The translations under genes were made by a program, and so were the position numbers. Positions 63,598 to 64,000 of a DNA stretch of 64,000 nt are shown piece after piece. The notes beneath the pieces were generated by a model that made no database searches, had not been told where the DNA came from, and saw only the letters and a list, made by a program, of their open reading frames with translations. Every line of letters starts with the position of its first letter. The stretch's first letter is position 1. The stretch spans positions 1,302,001-1,366,000 of the forward strand of contig NZ_JBDOIO010000004.1 in NCBI RefSeq assembly GCF_039831995.1. Direction: 5' to 3'. The stretch is from Paenibacillus pabuli. Lineage in GTDB: Bacteria; Bacillota; Bacilli; Paenibacillales; Paenibacillaceae.

Positions 63598-64000
63598 TGG
63601 CGAAACAAGCGAAAATCAAAATGGCAAACGGCGGAGAAGTTCTGATCGACCTGTTCGATCAAGAAGCTCCAAACACAGTGGCAAACTTTGAGAAACTGGC
63701 TAACTCCGGTTTCTACAACGGTCTTGTATTCCACCGCGTAATTCCAGGCTTCGTAGCACAAGGCGGATGCCCTAACGGATCTGGTGCAGGTGGCCCAGGC
63801 TACACAATCAACTGTGAAATCAACCCGAACAAACATGAGCGTGGAACACTCGCAATGGCACACGCAGGCCGTAACACAGGCGGAAGCCAGTTCTACATCT
63901 GCTACCAGCCACAGCCGCATCTGGATGGACAACATACCGTATTTGGTAAAGTAACCAAAGGTATGGAGTTCGTAGATGCTTTCGAAGGTCGCGACAAAAT
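63598..64000 (+). CDS. ppiB: Peptidyl-prolyl cis-trans isomerase, cyclophilin type (3' end outside window)
   Basis: 134 codons visible. Cyclophilin: [13 protein letters not shown] carries the catalytic arginine, [15 protein letters not shown] and [11 protein letters not shown] complete the active site. Cytosolic prolyl isomerase. ATG behind AAAGGAG. The gene follows lysA as in B. subtilis; the last residues lie beyond the window edge. Confidence 0.95.

Noticed and set aside
1..64000. tRNA, rRNA, CRISPR, insertion sequence, prophage or toxin-antitoxin modules
   Set aside because: Looked for tRNA T-arm patterns, regularly spaced repeats, transposase or integrase motifs and paired small genes; none was convincing. 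XerD is the housekeeping recombinase in its usual place.

Overview
The window is a chromosomal segment of an endospore-forming Firmicute, very probably a Paenibacillus. The evidence is a near-complete set of sporulation genes (spoIIIA operon, spoIVB, spo0A, spoIIM, dacF-spoIIA-sigF, spoVA), a gene order that follows the Bacillus subtilis yqhQ-to-spo0A and nudF-to-ppiB blocks, strong AGGAGG ribosome binding sites with frequent GTG/TTG starts, and protein sequences typical of the genus. No tRNA, rRNA, CRISPR array, transposase, integrase or prophage was recognised. The species is not determinable by eye.

Layout: 1-7.6 kb carries the end of a patatin-like lipase, yqhQ/yqhR, aroQ, an Xaa-Pro peptidase, efp, lysC (with a probable internal start for a beta subunit) and comB. 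7.8-13.7 kb is the eight-gene spoIIIA operon (mother-cell channel). 13.8-17.2 kb has accBC and an alkaline-shock group (Asp23/YqhY, AmaP, DUF2273) behind a promoter and a strongly structured leader RNA. 17.5-23.5 kb is nusB-folD-xseAB-ispA-dxs; 23.6-28.7 kb is tlyA-hypothetical-argR-recN-spoIVB, followed by spo0A with three 0A boxes.

29.9-39.8 kb departs from the core order: an EAL protein and a CBS-GGDEF protein (cyclic-di-GMP), then an iron group with three Fur-box-like sites: an AraC regulator whose frame runs without a stop into a siderophore-binding lipoprotein, and a ferredoxin/flavodoxin-NADP reductase. Next come a FlxA-like protein, a YiiX-like cysteine hydrolase, two small zinc-ribbon proteins, thymidine kinase with an odd P-loop, and a two-helix channel with an odd filter. 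40-46 kb is the branched-chain 2-oxoacid dehydrogenase cluster (lpd, E1 alpha, E1 beta, E2) with lipB, and a FapR-like operator in front of E1 alpha, which would couple branched-chain precursor supply to lipid synthesis.

46-64 kb returns to the core order: a minus-strand Prli42 microprotein, a PepT-like peptidase, a minus-strand MciZ-like FtsZ inhibitor, nudF, an EndoQ-family nuclease, spoIIM, fur, yqzK, xerD (with an aberrant active-site loop), punA, dacF, spoIIAA-AB-sigF, a divergent EamA exporter/AraC pair, a shortened spoVA set (AA, AB, AF only), lysA and the start of ppiB. Two copies of a hairpin-forming dispersed repeat lie in front of efp and spoVAA.

No wholly new multi-gene system is evident. 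The strongest leads are the pseudoknotted leader before yqhY, the AraC-lipoprotein continuous frame with an internal Fur box, a possible ATT-initiated CBS-GGDEF gene, and altered catalytic or filter motifs in XerD, thymidine kinase and the channel.
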